DNA of 64,000 nucleotides from Ferribacterium limneticum (GTDB taxonomy: Bacteria; Pseudomonadota; Gammaproteobacteria; Burkholderiales; Rhodocyclaceae), in assembly GCF_020510565.1 (NCBI RefSeq), contig NZ_CP075189.1:1286501-1350500 (forward strand). The letters are read 5' to 3'. Under the pieces are notes generated by a model. It was not told the origin of the DNA and ran no database searches. It saw only the letters and a program-made list of their open reading frames with translations. Every line of letters begins with the position of its first letter. The stretch's first letter is position 1. The position numbers and the translations under genes were made by a program. Positions 26,330 through 34,917 of this stretch are shown here, piece by piece.

Positions 26330-27180
26330 ACATAGGTTTCATCGGTCTGGGCGCCATGGGGCGTCCGATGGCCATGCACTTGCAGCGTGCCGGCCACGAG
26401 CTGGCCATCTGGGCGCGTCGCCCGGAAAGCATCGGTGATTTGCCGGCCCGCGTTTGCGCCACGCCGGCCGAGTTGGGGCGTTGCTGCGAAGTGGTATTTA
26501 CGGTCGTCACCTCGAGTGCTGACGTCGAAGCTGTCGCGCTTGGCCAGGATGGCCTGATTGCAGGCATGGCGCCCGGTTCTGTACTCGTCGATTGCTCGAC
26601 CATCGCGCCCGACGCGGCGCGGCGTATCGCCGCCAGGCTGGCGGAAAAAGGCATTCACTTTCTCGATGCCCCGGTTTCCGGTGGTGAGCAGGGCGCCATA
26701 GCCGCGACGCTGGCCATCATGGCCGGTGGCGAGGCGGCGGTGCTCGACCGCGTGCGGCCGCTGCTTGAATGCCTGGGGCAACGCATCGTCCATATCGGCC
26801 CGAATGGCGCCGGCCAGGTCGCCAAGGCGTGCAACCAGATGATCATGGTCGCCGCCATTGAAGCGGCCGCCGAGGCCATGCGTCTGGCTGCCGGTGCCGG
26901 GGTCGATTGTGGCAAGGTCAGGCAGGCGCTGGCCGGTGGTTCAGCTGCCTCGCGCGTGCTCGACGTGATGGGCGAGCGCATGGTCAGCCGTGATTTTTCG
27001 GCCGGCATCGAAGCCCGACTGCATCACAAGGATTTCGGGCTGGTCCTCGAAGCGGCGCGCCAGAGTGGCGTACCGGTAGCGCTGACGGCCGTTGTTGCAC
27101 AGCAACTCAATGCGCTCATGGCGCAGGGTTGGGGGCGGGACGATACGTCTTCGCTGCTGCGCGTGCTGGAGCTGGCATGA
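26326..27180 (+). CDS. Second beta-hydroxyacid dehydrogenase, tandem paralogue
   Basis: A 284-residue relative of the preceding gene, with the same NAD(P) motif (IGFIGLGAMGRPMA), APVSGGEQGA loop and catalytic lysine (GQVAKACNQM). It overlaps its neighbour by 4 nt and the PilZ gene by 4 nt, so the three genes form one unit. It may act on another 3-hydroxy acid such as 3-hydroxyisobutyrate or hydroxybutyrate-type substrates; the pair looks like an old duplication with diverged sequence. Confidence 0.82.
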   Translation: MNIGFIGLGAMGRPMAMHLQRAGHELAIWARRPESIGDLPARVCATPAELGRCCEVVFTVVTSSADVEAVALGQDGLIAGMAPGSVLVDCSTIAPDAARRIAARLAEKGIHFLDAPVSGGEQGAIAATLAIMAGGEAAVLDRVRPLLECLGQRIVHIGPNGAGQVAKACNQMIMVAAIEAAAEAMRLAAGAGVDCGKVRQALAGGSAASRVLDVMGERMVSRDFSAGIEARLHHKDFGLVLEAARQSGVPVALTAVVAQQLNALMAQGWGRDDTSSLLRVLELA

Positions 27181-27926
27181 GTCAGATCGCCCAACTCTCC
27201 GAAGCCGAAATCGAAGAACGTTTTCATATTACTGGTACGCTGCCCATCGCCTTTCTGCTCGTCGGTTATGCCCGGACCAAGGACCAGTTCACCGTCTCGT
27301 TCGGTGGCGGTGAGGAAATGATGCTGACGACGCTGCTCGATGCGCAGCCGGCCGGCGACCGGCTCATTTTTGACTGCAGCGGCAGTGCCGAGATCAACCG
27401 CCACCTTCTCGCCAGCGGGCGCAATGTGTTCGCCGGCCGGCCAGCCGGCATTCACGTGCAATTCACCAGTGGTCGGGCGACCGAGGTGGTTTTCGAGGGC
27501 GGCAAGGCCTTTGCGGTGCCTTTGCCGAAACACGTCGTTCGCCTGCAGCGCCGCGATACTTTCCGCATCGAGACGCCGCGCGGGAAACCGCTGCAGTTCT
27601 TCGGCCGGTTGACCGGCGGGAAATTGCTCAACTTTCCGGCGCACGATATTTCCGTCGCCGGCATCGGCATGACTGCCTTGACCCTGCCCGATGGCCTGGC
27701 ACCCGGCGATCGCCTGGAAAACTGCCATTTCGCCCTGCCCGAAGACGAGCACGAGCTTTTCTTTAGCGCCTCCATTCGCCACATCACGCCGCAGGTTGGG
27801 CGGGCTGGCGTGCAGCAGTGGCGCATCGGCCTGCACTTCGAGAACATGCCGGCGGTCGAGGAAAACCGTATCCAGCGCTACATCGCCAAGGTCGAGCGCG
27901 AGCGGCACGAGTTGCTGGCCAAATAG
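27177..27926 (+). CDS. YcgR-like PilZ c-di-GMP receptor
   Basis: A 249-residue protein with an N-terminal YcgR-type domain and a C-terminal PilZ domain. The c-di-GMP ligands are visible as RLQRRDTFR (the RxxxR motif) and DISVAGIG (D/NxSxxG). YcgR slows the flagellar motor when c-di-GMP is high, so it would be an effector for enzymes such as the GGDEF-EAL protein at 23.4 kb. Its ATG overlaps the preceding dehydrogenase stop. No flagellar genes are in the window. Confidence 0.88.
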   Translation: MSQIAQLSEAEIEERFHITGTLPIAFLLVGYARTKDQFTVSFGGGEEMMLTTLLDAQPAGDRLIFDCSGSAEINRHLLASGRNVFAGRPAGIHVQFTSGRATEVVFEGGKAFAVPLPKHVVRLQRRDTFRIETPRGKPLQFFGRLTGGKLLNFPAHDISVAGIGMTALTLPDGLAPGDRLENCHFALPEDEHELFFSASIRHITPQVGRAGVQQWRIGLHFENMPAVEENRIQRYIAKVERERHELLAK

Positions 27927-27929
27927 CCT

Positions 27930-28889
27930 CTAACAGATGTCGCAGCGATGGATTTCGACCGTCGCATGGACGATTTCTTCATGCACGGCGAGCGCATCGC
28001 GGATGTTCAGCGGCGTCAGCATTTCGTCGTGGGTGAGCAGGCTCAGCGCGCAGGCGTAGGCGCCGGTGCCGACGCGCCAGACGTGCAGGTCGGTCAGTTC
28101 GGTCTGGCCATCGGCCGGTAGTTGGGCGATGACGTCGCGGATTTCGGCGACGACCGGGTGATCCATTTCGCGGTCGAGCAGGACGCGGCCGCTTTGCACG
28201 ATGAGGTTCTTCGCCCACAGTGCAACGAGGACGGCGCCGACAATGCCGGTCGCCGGGTCGAGCCAGGCCCAGCCGTAGAGCCAGCCGCCAGCCAGCGCGG
28301 CGATGGCGAGCACCGATGTGGCGGCATCGGTGACGACGTGGATGTAGGCGGCCTTGAGGTTGAGGTCGTGGTGATCATGATGGGCGTGGTCGTGGTCGTG
28401 GTTATGTCCGTGGTCATGATGATGGTCGTGACCGTGGGCCTGGCCGAGAATCAGCGCGCAGACGAGATTGACCACGAGTCCGAGGACGGCGACAGCCATG
28501 GCTTCCGCGTAGTGAATTTCCTGCGGCGCGAGCAGCCGGTCGACCGAGCCGAAGATCATCGCGGCGGCGACGCCGAGCAGGAAGATGGCGCTGGTGTAGC
28601 TGGCCAGCACCTCGATTTTCCAGGTGCCGAAGGCGAAGCTCGGGTCGGCGGCGTATTTGCGCGCCGCGCTGTAGGCGAAGGCAGAGAGGCCGATGGCCAG
28701 CGCGTGCGAACTCATGTGCCAGCCGTCGGCGAGGACAGCCATCGAGTTGAACCACCAGCCGGCGACGATCTCGACGAGCATGGTGGCGATGGTGATCCAC
28801 AGGACAAGGCGCGTGCCGCGTTCGGCCGCGGCGTTGCCGGTCGAGTAGCGATGGTTGTGCGCCCAGCGCGTCAGGTCGTGCTTGCTCAT
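27930..28889 (-). CDS. dmeF: DmeF-type cation diffusion facilitator
   Basis: A 319-residue CDF exporter with about six membrane helices (DGWHMSSHALAIG in helix 2). A long histidine-rich loop (GHDHHHDHGHNHDHDHAHHD) lies before HVVTDAATSV, and a cytoplasmic C-terminal domain follows. The family exports Co2+, Zn2+ or similar ions against proton uptake. The overlap of its start with the aldolase stop (4 nt) places it in the same operon as aldolase and mtnA, an unexpected combination. It converges with the PilZ gene with only 3 nt between stops. Confidence 0.9.
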   Translation of the reverse strand: MSKHDLTRWAHNHRYSTGNAAAERGTRLVLWITIATMLVEIVAGWWFNSMAVLADGWHMSSHALAIGLSAFAYSAARKYAADPSFAFGTWKIEVLASYTSAIFLLGVAAAMIFGSVDRLLAPQEIHYAEAMAVAVLGLVVNLVCALILGQAHGHDHHHDHGHNHDHDHAHHDHHDLNLKAAYIHVVTDAATSVLAIAALAGGWLYGWAWLDPATGIVGAVLVALWAKNLIVQSGRVLLDREMDHPVVAEIRDVIAQLPADGQTELTDLHVWRVGTGAYACALSLLTHDEMLTPLNIRDALAVHEEIVHATVEIHRCDIC

Positions 28890-29515
28890 TGCTGGCCGTA
28901 CCCCTTGAATTTTTCCAGCACGGCGGCCATTTCATCGGCCGAGAGCAGCACCGGCTGACCGAGCTGGCAGGCCCGCCAGTATTGCTCGCAGAGTTCTTCG
29001 AGTTCGATGGCGAGCGCCAATGCCTCGTCGAGGTCGCGCCCGGCGACGAGCAGGCCGTGGTTGGCCAGCAGGCAGGCCTTGCGGTCGGCCATGGCGGTCA
29101 TTGCTGCGGTCGACAGGGAATTTGAGCCAAAAATGGAATACTCGGCGCAGCGTATCGTGTCGCCGCCGAAGCGCGCGATCATGTAATGAAACGGCGGAAT
29201 GTCGAGGCGCAGGCAAGCCAGGCTGACGGCGAAGGGCGAATGGGCGTGCAGGACGGCGCCGACTTCCGGCCGGGTGGCATAGAGGTCGCGGTGAAAGCGC
29301 CATTCGGACGACGGCTTGCGGCTGCCAATGTGTGAGCCGTCGAGGGCCATGAGCGGGATGTCGTCTTCAATCAAGGTGTCGTAGGCCATGCCGGTCGGCG
29401 TGATGTAGAAGCCGTCACCGCTGCGCACGCTGACATTGCCGGCAGTGCTGCGATTGAGGCCGGCCGGCTGCATGGCGCGGGCCGTGGCGATCAGATCAGT
29501 ACGCAAATCAGCCAT
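28886..29515 (-). CDS. Class II aldolase, fuculose-phosphate-aldolase-like (Ald2/MtnB candidate)
   Basis: A 209-residue class II aldolase/adducin-family enzyme. Glutamate in PSSEWRFH and zinc histidines in HAHS and NHGLL are in place. The protein tracks the FucA pattern closely (GLNRSTAGNVSVR, ITPTGMAYD, HYMIARFGGDTI, VLEKFKGYG), more so than MtnB. Its ATG overlaps the mtnA stop. Two roles fit: the methylthioribulose-phosphate (or deoxyribulose-phosphate) aldolase of the DHAP shunt, or the MtnB dehydratase of the classical methionine salvage pathway. The FucA-like sequence favours the aldolase. Confidence 0.85.
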   Translation of the reverse strand: MADLRTDLIATARAMQPAGLNRSTAGNVSVRSGDGFYITPTGMAYDTLIEDDIPLMALDGSHIGSRKPSSEWRFHRDLYATRPEVGAVLHAHSPFAVSLACLRLDIPPFHYMIARFGGDTIRCAEYSIFGSNSLSTAAMTAMADRKACLLANHGLLVAGRDLDEALALAIELEELCEQYWRACQLGQPVLLSADEMAAVLEKFKGYGQQ

Positions 29516-30596
29516 GGTTTTCTTCCGGATAAAGCGCCAGCAAGCCCTCGCGGCTGGCCGGGCAGACGCCGCGTTCGGTGATGATGGCCTTGACTAGCCA
29601 GTTCGGCGTCACGTCAAAGGCCGGGTTGGCGACGTCTTCGCCGGCCGATAGCTGGCGCAGCGCCGAGGGTTGGGCGTGCTGGTCGAGGCCGTGGACGAAA
29701 CGGAATTCGTCGCCATCGCGTTCCTCGATGGGGATGTCGGCGCCGTCGGCGCAGGCGAAATCGAGCGTCGAGCGCGGCGCCGCGACGTAGAACGGAATGC
29801 CGTTGTCGGCGCAGGCCAGCGCCTTGAGGTAGGTGCCGACCTTGTTGGCGACGTCGCCGTTGGCGGCGATGCGGTCGGCTCCGACGATCACGGCGTCGAC
29901 CTTGCCTGCGCGCATGAGCAGGCCGGCGGCGTTGTCGGCGATGAGCGTGTGCGGCACGCCGTGCTGTTCGAGTTCCCAGGCGGTGAGCAGGCCCTGGTTG
30001 CGTGGCCGGGTTTCGGAAACCCAGACATGCACCGGCACGCCGGCGTCGTGCGCGGCATAAATTGGCGACAGGGCGGTGCCGTGATCGACGGTGGCCAGCC
30101 AGCCGGCGTTGCAGTGGGTCATGATGTTGAGCGTCTGGCCGTCAGCGATGATCAGCTCGTTCCACAGCTTGAGACCGTGCTGGCCTATGGCCGCGTTCTG
30201 GGCGACGTCTTCCTCGGCGATGGCGGCAGCTTCGGTCCAGGCGGCGGCGCACCGCTGTTCGGCCGGCAGCGGCTGGAGCACGCTTTCCATGCGAGCCAGC
30301 GCCCAGTGCAGATTGACGGCGGTCGGGCGTGTCGACCGCAGCAGCGCGGCAGCCTCGGCCAGTCGGGTATCGGAAGCCTCGAAGTCAAGCGCGATGGCCA
30401 GCCCGTAGGCCGCCGTGGCCCCGATCAGCGGCGCGCCGCGCACCTGCATGGCGCGGATGGCGTGGGCCGCCTCGTCGAGCGAGGCGACACGAACCCAGTG
30501 CAGCGCGTGCGGCAGGCGGGTCTGGTCGATGATGTCGATGGCGCGCTGTTCAGGATGGGCGCGCAGGGTGCGGGTGGGGATGCCGTCGATGTTCAT
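29508..30596 (-). CDS. mtnA: Methylthioribose-1-phosphate isomerase
   Basis: A 362-residue eIF2B-related isomerase. It shows MQVRGAPLIGATAAYG, the catalytic cysteine region IMTHCNAGWLAT, VWVSETRPRNQG and VIVGADRIAANGDVANKVGTY, all hallmark segments of MtnA. It converts methylthioribose-1-phosphate to methylthioribulose-1-phosphate (and related 5-deoxyribose phosphate). I use the ATG of MNIDGIPTRT; MRTMNID three codons earlier is the alternative. It leads the operon mtnA - aldolase - dmeF and is divergent (48 nt) from the methionine-type aminotransferase. mtnP/mtnK, which would supply its substrate, are not in the window. Confidence 0.95.
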   Translation of the reverse strand: MNIDGIPTRTLRAHPEQRAIDIIDQTRLPHALHWVRVASLDEAAHAIRAMQVRGAPLIGATAAYGLAIALDFEASDTRLAEAAALLRSTRPTAVNLHWALARMESVLQPLPAEQRCAAAWTEAAAIAEEDVAQNAAIGQHGLKLWNELIIADGQTLNIMTHCNAGWLATVDHGTALSPIYAAHDAGVPVHVWVSETRPRNQGLLTAWELEQHGVPHTLIADNAAGLLMRAGKVDAVIVGADRIAANGDVANKVGTYLKALACADNGIPFYVAAPRSTLDFACADGADIPIEERDGDEFRFVHGLDQHAQPSALRQLSAGEDVANPAFDVTPNWLVKAIITERGVCPASREGLLALYPEENHG

Positions 30597-30644
30597 GGTT
30601 CGCATTGTGGCATAGTGCCTATTTCCAAAACACCCGCCAGCACC

Positions 30645-31805
30645 ATGGAAACGCCTGTTCGCATCGACTCCCGCTTCCCGAACATGGGGACGACCATCTT
30701 TACCGTCATGTCCAAACTCGCCGCCGAGTGCGGGGCGGTCAACCTGTCGCAGGGCTTCCCAGATTTTCAGGCCGAGCCGGCGTTGTTCGATGCAGTGCAT
30801 CGCCACATGCTGGCCGGGCGCAACCAGTACGCGCCGATGGCCGGCATGCCGGAACTGCGTCAGGCCATCGTCGACAAGGTGGCGGCGCTTTACGGCACGC
30901 GTTACGACGTCGAGTCGGAGGTGACCGTGACGGCCGGGGCAACGCAGGCCATCTTTACGGCCATCGCCGCCTTCGTCCGGCCGGGCGATGAGGTGATCGT
31001 CTTCGAACCTGTTTACGATTCCTACGTGCCGGCCATCGAAACAGTCGGCGGTACGGCGGTTTATGCCCAGCTGACTTTTCCCGATTACGTGCCGGACTGG
31101 GATCAAGTAGCGCGACTGATCACGCCGAAAACGCGGATGGTCATCGTCAATTCGCCGCATAACCCGACGGGCAGCCTCATTTCCACGGTGGACCGGAAAA
31201 AACTCGCCAATTTGATATCCGGGACCGACATCGTCGTGCTCTCCGACGAGGTCTACGAACACATCCTGTTCGACGGCGAGCAGCATGCCAGCCTTTGCGC
31301 CGACGCGGAACTGGCGGCGCGCAGCATCGTCGTTTCGAGCTTTGGCAAGACGTATCACATTACCGGCTGGAAAATCGGTTACGTCGTCGGCCCGGCAGCG
31401 CTCATGGCCGAGTTCCGCAAGGTGCACCAGTTCAACGTGTTCACCGTCCATGCGCCGTCGCAACTGGGGCTCGCCGAGTACATGCAGGACGCCGACCGCC
31501 ATCTTCGGCTGGCCGCCTTTTATCAGGAAAAGCGGGACTTTTTCCGTGAGTTGTTGGCGACCACGCCGTTCGAACTGCTGCCCTGTCGCGGCACCTATTT
31601 CCAGCTAGCGCGCTACGACCGCATCTCCGATTTGCCCGACCGGGCCTTCGCCGAATGGATGACGCGCGAAGTCGGCGTAGCCGTCATTCCGGTCTCGGTG
31701 TTTTATGCCGACGGGCGCGACGACAAGGTCGTCCGCTTCTGTTTCGCCAAGCAGGAAAGTACGCTGAAGGCCGCGGCGGAAAAGCTGGACAAAGCCTTTT
31801 CGTGA
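30645..31805 (+). CDS. PLP-dependent aminotransferase, methionine-preferring type
   Basis: A 386-residue fold-type I aminotransferase. It has NLSQGFPDFQ at the start, NSPHNPTGS (cofactor-binding Asn), SDEVYEHI and SSFGKTYHITGWKIGY with the Schiff-base lysine, and a C-terminal arginine in KVVRFCFAK. It resembles YbdL/MtnE methionine aminotransferases, which carry out the last step of methionine salvage. Divergence from mtnA with only 48 nt between the starts supports that. Residues 178-191 (SLISTVDRKKLANLI) coincide with a copy of the dispersed motif. Other aromatic or glutamine aminotransferases of the same family cannot be excluded. Confidence 0.88.
   Translation: METPVRIDSRFPNMGTTIFTVMSKLAAECGAVNLSQGFPDFQAEPALFDAVHRHMLAGRNQYAPMAGMPELRQAIVDKVAALYGTRYDVESEVTVTAGATQAIFTAIAAFVRPGDEVIVFEPVYDSYVPAIETVGGTAVYAQLTFPDYVPDWDQVARLITPKTRMVIVNSPHNPTGSLISTVDRKKLANLISGTDIVVLSDEVYEHILFDGEQHASLCADAELAARSIVVSSFGKTYHITGWKIGYVVGPAALMAEFRKVHQFNVFTVHAPSQLGLAEYMQDADRHLRLAAFYQEKRDFFRELLATTPFELLPCRGTYFQLARYDRISDLPDRAFAEWMTREVGVAVIPVSVFYADGRDDKVVRFCFAKQESTLKAAAEKLDKAFS
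31178..31218 (+). repeat. Dispersed motif, copy 9 (inside aminotransferase)
   Basis: TTCCACGGTGGACCGG core variant, tail AAAAAAC, TCGCC, AATTTG, ATAT. It is oriented with the gene. Confidence 0.7.
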
Positions 31806-31837
31806 GGGCGGCTTGAGCAGTTGATCGGCGCCGGGCT

Positions 31838-31878
31838 GATTCCCACGGTCAACCGGAAAAAATGCCCAAAATTGAAAA
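31838..31878 (+). repeat. Dispersed motif, copy 10 (intergenic)
   Basis: GATTCCCA, exact core at 31846-31856, AAAAAAT, GCCC, AAAATT, GAAAA. It lies between the convergent aminotransferase and nhaR genes; nothing else is seen in this gap. Confidence 0.9.
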
Positions 31879-31898
31879 CCGGCCGGCAGTGCGCCAGC

Positions 31899-32798
31899 CT
31901 ATTCGCCGACAGGCAAACCGATACGCTGCGCTGACTGGGTTACCGCCAGGACGCTCGGGTGGGTCAGGCGCCGTTCGACCGAAATGGCGAAGTAGCTGAC
32001 CTGAACATCGGTGGTCCGCCCGATAACGGCCAGTTCGCCCGAGGTGAGAAATTCGTCTTCGGCAATGGTGGGAACCGGAAATGCGCCAACACCGGCCTTG
32101 CCGAATGCCGCCATCAAGGCGGTGTCATCGAATACGCCGACAACCCGCGCCCGGATGCGCTCTCTTTCCAGCCAGGGCAGAAGATTTGTTCTGACTGTTG
32201 AATCCTCCCCCGGTAAAAGCAAGGGCAGTTCGTTGAGGCAGGCGGGAAACTCGGCCGACGTTTCAGCGATCAGCCGTTTGGCCGCCAAAAAGGAAATCCC
32301 CGAATCGAGCAGGCGATGGTTGTAGGCCCGAACGCTAAAGCCCGGTGGTACCGGGGCGTCCGAAATGACCATGTCGAGTTCGTGCACCGCCAACTGGGCA
32401 AGCAAGCGGTCCAGCTGCCATTCGCGGCAAACGATGCGCGTCGACTGTTCGCCATGGATGGCGGGCTGGAGCAGCGTGCAGGCAAGGGATTTCGGTACCG
32501 CATCGGAGACGCCGACGCGGAACTCGGCCGGCCGTCCCTTTGGGTGATGTTTGATCATCACTTCCAGTTCGGCGCTCAGGGCGAAGAGCTCGTCGGCGTA
32601 CTCCAGGGCCATTTTGCCGGCCTCGGTCAGGACGATGGAGCGCCCCTGGCGGGCAAACAGCTCGGTCCCCAGGTTGCTTTCCAGCAGCCCGATCTGACCG
32701 CTCAAGGTTTGCGGCGTGACATTGATTGCCTCGGCGGCCCGGGCGATGCTGCCGGCCTTGGCCACCTTCCAGAAATAGAACAGATGCTTGTGGTTCAC
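31899..32798 (-). CDS. nhaR: NhaR-like LysR-family regulator
   Basis: A 299-residue LysR protein. The N-terminal helix-turn-helix (HLFYFWKVAKAGSIARAAEAINVTPQTLSGQIGLLE) has the sequence style of NhaR, followed by a two-lobe effector domain. NhaR activates Na+/H+ antiporter genes in response to sodium. It is divergent from nhaD with a 148-nt gap containing an A/T-rich palindrome, fitting control of the antiporter. Confidence 0.88.
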   Translation of the reverse strand: MNHKHLFYFWKVAKAGSIARAAEAINVTPQTLSGQIGLLESNLGTELFARQGRSIVLTEAGKMALEYADELFALSAELEVMIKHHPKGRPAEFRVGVSDAVPKSLACTLLQPAIHGEQSTRIVCREWQLDRLLAQLAVHELDMVISDAPVPPGFSVRAYNHRLLDSGISFLAAKRLIAETSAEFPACLNELPLLLPGEDSTVRTNLLPWLERERIRARVVGVFDDTALMAAFGKAGVGAFPVPTIAEDEFLTSGELAVIGRTTDVQVSYFAISVERRLTHPSVLAVTQSAQRIGLPVGE

Positions 32799-32837
32799 GG
32801 CTCATTCAATTCATCGAGAAAAGCTTATTGTTTCCGG

Positions 32838-32856
32838 AAATAAATCGAATTTATTT
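32838..32856. promoter_or_regulatory. Palindrome AAATAAAT-CGA-ATTTATTT in nhaR/nhaD intergenic region
   Basis: A perfect 8-bp inverted repeat with a 3-nt centre, 40 nt from the nhaR start and 90 nt from nhaD. A smaller palindrome, TTTCCGGAAA, overlaps it (32831-32840). LysR proteins usually bind such dyads upstream of the divergent target, so this is the likely NhaR site. Confidence 0.55.
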
Positions 32857-32946
32857 TAGTCGTGAGTTGCGCTAACTTACCAGCCAAATTTTGACCGGGG
32901 CGGGCTGATCGAGCCGCTCCGGAGTCCAACCCCGCTGAGGTTTTGC

Positions 32947-34230
32947 ATGCTAGCCACCATCGTCGTTATTTTTGTCGTCGCTTACGCTGCCATCGCGCTG
33001 GAACATCCGCTCAAGGTCAATAAATCGGCTTCGGCCCTGATTGGTGCCGGCTTGCTGTGGACGGTTTATGCCCTCTCGCTGGGCGATACGCATTTGCTGA
33101 CAGAGCAACTGGGCGAGTCGCTGACCGGCACGGCGCAGATCGTGTTTTTCCTGATGGGCGCCATGACCATCGTCGAGGTCGTCGATGCGCACAACGGCTT
33201 CGAGGTCATTACCAAGCGGATCAGGACGACCCAGTTGTCGTCCCTGATGTGGCTGGTCGGCTTCGTCACCTTCTTCCTGAGCGCGATTCTCGACAACCTG
33301 ACGACGACCATCGTGATGATCTCGCTCATGCGCAAGCTGCTGGCCAAGCATGATGACCGCCTGTTCTTCGCCGGGATCATCGTTATCGCCGCCAATTCCG
33401 GTGGGGCCTGGTCACCGATTGGCGACGTGACGACGACGATGCTGTGGATCGGCGGCCAGATTACCTCGCTGGCGATTATGAAGGCGGTGCTCTTGCCGGC
33501 CTTGGTCAGCATGATCGTCCCGATGGGGATTACCGCCTACGTGTTGCGCGGCCGCGAGGTAGTCAGTCCGGAACTGGTCGATAGCGACCATGGGCTTGGC
33601 ACGACAGAGTTTGAACGCAATCTGATGTTCTTCATGGGGCTCGGCATTCTGGTTGCCGTTCCCGCCTTCAAGACGATTACGCACCTGCCGCCATTCATGG
33701 GCATCCTGTTCGGTCTGGGGCTCCTCTGGCTGGTCGGCGATCTGGTCCATCGGCACAAGGAAGACGAATTCAAGGTCCATTTCACCCTGGCCCATGCCCT
33801 GAGCAAGATCGACATGAGTTCACTGGTGTTTTTCATCGGCATTCTGCTTTCAGTCGCCACCTTGGAACACACGCATATCCTGACCTCGCTGGCCCAATGG
33901 CTGGACGAGACCGTCGGGCGGCAGGATGTCATCGTTCTGATCATCGGTCTGGTCAGCGCGATTGTCGACAACGTGCCCCTGGTTGCCGCCTCAATGGGTA
34001 TGTACAGCCTGACGAACTTCCCGCCTGACCATTTCCTCTGGCAATTCATGGCCTACTGCGCCGGCACGGGCGGCTCCATTCTCATCATCGGTTCGGCCGC
34101 CGGTGTGGCCGCGATGGGCCTCGAAAAAATCCACTTTTTCTGGTACGTCAAGAAGATCAGCGGCTTGGCCCTGGTTGGCTATTTTGCCGGCGCCGGCATC
34201 TACCTCCTGCAACTGAACATGCTTTCATAG
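32947..34230 (+). CDS. nhaD: NhaD-type Na+/H+ antiporter
   Basis: A 427-residue membrane protein of the ion-transporter superfamily with about 12 helices. Key family segments are LSAILDNLTTTIVMISLM, IIVIAANSGGAWSPIGDVTTTMLW and AIVDNVPLVAASMGMYSL (an internal repeat of the DN motif). It exports sodium (or lithium) in exchange for protons. It is divergent from nhaR. Some NhaD proteins work best at alkaline pH; that is family knowledge, not visible here. Confidence 0.92.
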   Translation: MLATIVVIFVVAYAAIALEHPLKVNKSASALIGAGLLWTVYALSLGDTHLLTEQLGESLTGTAQIVFFLMGAMTIVEVVDAHNGFEVITKRIRTTQLSSLMWLVGFVTFFLSAILDNLTTTIVMISLMRKLLAKHDDRLFFAGIIVIAANSGGAWSPIGDVTTTMLWIGGQITSLAIMKAVLLPALVSMIVPMGITAYVLRGREVVSPELVDSDHGLGTTEFERNLMFFMGLGILVAVPAFKTITHLPPFMGILFGLGLLWLVGDLVHRHKEDEFKVHFTLAHALSKIDMSSLVFFIGILLSVATLEHTHILTSLAQWLDETVGRQDVIVLIIGLVSAIVDNVPLVAASMGMYSLTNFPPDHFLWQFMAYCAGTGGSILIIGSAAGVAAMGLEKIHFFWYVKKISGLALVGYFAGAGIYLLQLNMLS

Positions 34231-34310
34231 CCAGCCCGAAAGTACGCTGAAGCGCTCTGCCGAGCGACTCTGTAAAGCTTTGTAAGGAAAACTGAAGTTA
34301 TGAAAATTGC

Positions 34311-34340
34311 TTGACCGGCGCGCGCCACAAAGCGAATAAT
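34311..34340 (+). promoter_or_regulatory. Probable sigma-70 promoter of mscL
   Basis: TTGACC (34311-34316) and AATAAT (34335-34340) separated by 18 nt, ending 32 nt before the mscL ATG; a purine-rich AAGGAGAG lies between. Confidence 0.5.
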
Positions 34341-34372
34341 CGGCCGACCAAAACATAGCCAAGGAGAGAAAA

Positions 34373-34798
34373 ATGGGAATGGTCCAGGAATTCAAGGAAT
34401 TCGCCGTCAAGGGCAACGCGATGGATCTGGCGGTTGGCGTCATCATCGGCGGGGCCTTCGGCAAGATCGTCGATTCGATCGTCGGCGACCTGATCATGCC
34501 GTTGGTCAGCCGCGTCGTCGGCAAACTCGATTTCTCCAACCTGTTCTTTGTCCTCGGCGACAACCCGAACAACCTCGTTGCCCTGGCCGAAATCAAGAAG
34601 GCCGGCATTCCGGTCTTTGCCTACGGTTCTTTCCTGACCATTCTGGTCAATTTCATCATTCTGGCCTTCATCATCTTCATGATGGTCAAGCAGTTGAACC
34701 GTCTGCGTAACGAAGAGCCGGCTGCCGCGCCGGAAGCCCCGCCGACGCCGGAAGACGTCATGCTGCTGCGCGAGATTCGCGATTCGCTGAAGAAATAA
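34373..34798 (+). CDS. mscL: Large-conductance mechanosensitive channel
   Basis: A 141-residue MscL with the expected layout. The amphipathic N-terminal helix is [20 protein letters not shown], and TM1 carries the conserved [18 protein letters not shown] periplasmic loop and TM2 ([19 protein letters not shown]) come next, and the cytoplasmic helix with an alanine/proline linker ends the protein. It releases solutes on sudden osmotic downshift. It has its own promoter and terminator. Confidence 0.97.
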   Translation: MGMVQEFKEFAVKGNAMDLAVGVIIGGAFGKIVDSIVGDLIMPLVSRVVGKLDFSNLFFVLGDNPNNLVALAEIKKAGIPVFAYGSFLTILVNFIILAFIIFMMVKQLNRLRNEEPAAAPEAPPTPEDVMLLREIRDSLKK

Positions 34799-34816
34799 GC
34801 GACGTTCGCCCCGATC

Positions 34817-34842
34817 AAGGCCGCCGAGTGCGGCCTTTTTTC
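34817..34842 (+). terminator. Rho-independent terminator of mscL
   Basis: AAGGCCGC - CGAGT - GCGGCCTT followed by a T-run. Confidence 0.9.
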
Positions 34843-34861
34843 ATGGTTCGATGGCGGTAGC

Positions 34862-34903
34862 CCATTGCCACGGTCAACCGGAAAAAATGGCCAAAATTGA
34901 AAT
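34862..34903 (+). repeat. Dispersed motif, copy 11 (intergenic)
   Basis: One of the best copies: ATTGCCA, exact core at 34871-34881, AAAAAAT, GGCC, AAAATT, GAAAT. It lies between the mscL terminator and the glnE stop. Confidence 0.92.
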
Positions 34904-34917
34904 GGCCATGGCGCCCC

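Noticed and set aside
27600..27625. Core CCGGTTGACCGG inside the PilZ gene
   Set aside because: It has the exact 10-mer but lacks the A/T-rich tail at the fixed spacing. Counted in the 10-mer tally, not as a motif copy.
34862..34903. Interpretation of motif copies as terminators
   Set aside because: The core has only a short imperfect dyad, followed by A rather than T, and copies lie in the middle of genes in both orientations.
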